Of a stretch of DNA of 5,800 bases, positions 4,619 to 5,800 are shown piece after piece (the stretch's first letter is position 1; the number at the start of each line of letters is the position of its first letter). A program made the position numbers and the translations under genes. Source of the stretch: Actinomycetes bacterium (lineage in GTDB: Bacteria; Actinomycetota; Acidimicrobiia; Acidimicrobiales; Bog-793); assembly GCA_021785095.1 (NCBI GenBank), contig JAJYGM010000367.1, forward strand, positions 1 to 5,800. The letters run 5' to 3'. Below the pieces are notes generated by a model, which made no database searches, was not told the origin of the DNA, and was given only the letters and a program-made list of their open reading frames with translations.

Positions 4619-5800
4619 CGTCACGATGCCGCAGCTGGGCGAAACGGTCACCGAGGGGACGATCACCCGCTGGATGAAGTCCGTGGGCGAGCAGGTCGAA
4701 CGCGACGAGCCGCTGTTCGAGGTCTCGACGGACAAGGTCGACTCCGAGGTCCCCGCCCCCGCGGCCGGCGTGCTCTCGGAGATCCTCGTCCCAGAGGGCG
4801 AGACCGTCGCGGTTGGTGCCCGTCTCGCCGTCATCGCCGACGGCCCGGCCGGCACCGGTGCGGCAGGCGGTACCGAGCTCGCCTTGAAGGAGGCGCCGGC
4901 TACCGACGGACCCTCGCAGGCGACGCCCGCCCGCCCGGCGCCCGCGGCTTCCGAGCCCGTGCCCCCGGCTCCGCCGCCCCCACCGGCAGCCGAGCCACCG
5001 GCAGCCGCGCCACCGGCAGCCGCGCCACCGGCAGCCGCGCCACCGGTTCCGGTGGCCGCTCCCGCCGCCCCGGTCCCCCCGCCACCGCCCCCGCCCCCGC
5101 CGGGGTACGTGCCGAGCTTCGCGGCGGTGCCCGCCTCACCTTCAGATCCGGCGCCCGGCGCGCAGACCCGGCCAGCTCCCCGTGATGGTGACGGAGCGGC
5201 CCGAGCCTTCGACGGCGAGGGCATGCTGCTCTCTCCTGTCGTGCGCAGGCTGCTCACCGAGCACGACATCTCACCGTCGGAGGTCGCCGGCACCGGTCTC
5301 GGTGGTCGGATCACGCGCGAGGACGTCCTCGCGCTGATCGACGCCCGCCGCGGGCCCAGCGCCGGTTCGCCTCCCGCGAAGGCGCCGGGCCCGACCGGAC
5401 CCGCCGCTGCGGTGACCCAGCCTGCGGTCGCTTTCGCCCCTGCCCCGTCGGTGCCGCTCGCTCCTTCCACGCCCGCGGTCCCCCCGGCCCCATCGGCGCC
5501 GCTCGCCCCCGCCACGCCCGCGGAGCTCCCGGCCCCGTCTCGCGCAGCCGCCTCTCCCGCCCCGGTTCGCGCCGCCGCCGCGGCCTTTCGGGGGGAGGCA
5601 GACCGGGTCGTGCCGTTCTCGAACATGCGCCGGCGGACCGCAGAGCACATGGTCCGCTCGAAGGCGACCTCGCCGCACGCGTACATCGCGTACGAAGTCG
5701 ACTTCGAGAACGTGGACCGTGTACGCAGTGCGTGGCGCGCGCGGTTCAAGAGCGAGGAGGGGTTCTCGCTCACGTACCTCCCTTTCATCGCCCGGGCCAC
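4611..5800 (+). CDS. sucB: Dihydrolipoamide acyltransferase (E2), one lipoyl domain, C-terminus beyond right edge
   Basis: The 396 complete codons in the window encode the E2 core protein of a 2-oxoacid dehydrogenase complex, which carries acyl groups on a swinging lipoyl arm and transfers them to CoA. A lipoyl domain occupies residues 3-77, with the lipoylated K42 in STDKVDSE. A Pro/Ala linker follows (about 80-203). The peripheral subunit-binding domain (about 205-243, [15 protein letters not shown]...[13 protein letters not shown]) docks E1 or E3. A second linker (about 244-330) precedes the start of the catalytic domain ([20 protein letters not shown]). The catalytic HxxxDG motif lies past the edge. 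The TTG start gives the classic [19 protein letters not shown]-terminus and overlaps lpdA by 8 nt. The lipoyl domain looks most like actinobacterial SucB/DlaT, which in that group can serve both pyruvate and 2-oxoglutarate dehydrogenases; aceE nearby favours a pyruvate role. Only one lipoyl domain is present, whereas several actinobacterial relatives carry two or three. The symbol could equally be aceF or dlaT. Confidence 0.95.
   Translation, partial: MADVTMPQLGETVTEGTITRWMKSVGEQVERDEPLFEVSTDKVDSEVPAPAAGVLSEILVPEGETVAVGARLAVIADGPAGTGAAGGTELALKEAPATDGPSQATPARPAPAASEPVPPAPPPPPAAEPPAAAPPAAAPPAAAPPVPVAAPAAPVPPPPPPPPPGYVPSFAAVPASPSDPAPGAQTRPAPRDGDGAARAFDGEGMLLSPVVRRLLTEHDISPSEVAGTGLGGRITREDVLALIDARRGPSAGSPPAKAPGPTGPAAAVTQPAVAFAPAPSVPLAPSTPAVPPAPSAPLAPATPAELPAPSRAAASPAPVRAAAAAFRGEADRVVPFSNMRRRTAEHMVRSKATSPHAYIAYEVDFENVDRVRSAWRARFKSEEGFSLTYLPFIARA
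4980..5039 (+). repeat. Four tandem 15-bp units in the first E2 linker ([10 protein letters not shown])
   Basis: CCACCGGCAGCCGAG is followed by three exact copies of CCACCGGCAGCCGCG, with a decayed fifth unit (CCACCGGTTCCGGTG) after them. The units are in frame and encode residues 124-143, extending a flexible Pro/Ala linker. Exact copies imply recent expansion by slippage or unequal crossover, and the 15-bp period keeps the frame when the copy number changes. Confidence 0.9.
5076..5102 (+). other. Nine consecutive proline codons in the E2 linker
   Basis: Residues 156-164 of the E2 protein are an unbroken run of nine prolines followed by GYVPSF, written with mixed CCC, CCG and CCA codons. 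A shorter run of five prolines precedes it at residues 121-125. Runs of three or more prolines are known to stall ribosomes and to need elongation factor P, so translation of this abundant enzyme should depend on it. The run is seen directly; the stalling is inferred. Confidence 0.85.
5442..5531 (+). repeat. Two imperfect 45-bp units in the second E2 linker
   Basis: Units 5442-5486 and 5487-5531 match at 37 of 45 positions and encode [15 protein letters not shown] and [15 protein letters not shown] (residues 278-307), the second linker before the catalytic domain. This duplication is older than the exact 15-bp repeats of the first linker, judging by its divergence. Confidence 0.8.

Noticed and set aside
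4980..5039. The tandem 15-bp units as a CRISPR array or mobile element end
   Set aside because: There are no spacers between the units, they are in frame inside the E2 gene, and they encode a standard Pro/Ala linker.
4553..5800. A 415-codon minus-strand open frame with Gly- and Ala-rich stretches resembling a PE_PGRS or collagen-like protein
   Set aside because: The glycine and alanine runs are the reverse complement of the proline/alanine linker codons of E2. The plus strand encodes clear lipoyl, subunit-binding and catalytic domain sequence.

Overview
The window is a high-GC, tightly packed stretch of housekeeping carbon metabolism from a Gram-positive actinobacterium-like genome. Three things point there: a strong G/C preference at third codon positions, frequent GTG/TTG starts, and the sequences themselves. 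The E1 fragment resembles mycobacterial-type homodimeric AceE, and the E2 start resembles the actinobacterial SucB/DlaT type. A deep-branching group such as Acidimicrobiia is possible, but the sequence alone does not settle it.

Layout. Positions 1-765 (minus strand) hold the first 255 codons of aceE, pyruvate dehydrogenase E1, which runs off the left edge. A 62-bp divergent spacer (766-827) carries a perfect 8-bp-arm palindrome and a plausible aceE promoter. Rightward from there come rnhA (RNase HI, 828-1307) and an 89-bp spacer with a weak hairpin and a -10-like box. Next are an SDR dehydrogenase very similar to type-2 3-hydroxyacyl-CoA dehydrogenase (1397-2158) and, 6 bp later, an aldo/keto reductase (2165-3154). 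After a further 57 bp lies lpdA, dihydrolipoamide dehydrogenase E3 (3212-4618). Overlapping its end by 8 nt is the lipoyl-bearing E2 acyltransferase (4611 to beyond 5800), cut by the right edge before its catalytic histidine.

How the genes fit together. AceE (E1), the E2 acyltransferase and Lpd (E3) are the three catalytic parts of a 2-oxoacid dehydrogenase complex. E1 decarboxylates pyruvate with ThDP and acylates the E2 lipoyl arm, E2 passes the acyl group to CoA, and E3 reoxidises the dihydrolipoyl arm with FAD and NAD+. In actinobacteria the same E2 and E3 commonly also serve 2-oxoglutarate dehydrogenase, so the E2 substrate is left open. The SDR probably works in acyl-CoA (fatty acid or isoleucine) oxidation. 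The aldo/keto reductase has a complete catalytic tetrad but no assignable substrate. RNase HI appears to be an unrelated neighbour.

I see no mobile element, CRISPR array, tRNA, rRNA or defence system, and nothing that amounts to a new biological system. The points most worth a second look are the palindrome between aceE and rnhA, the possible leaderless starts, and the long, repeat-built, proline-rich linkers of the E2 protein.
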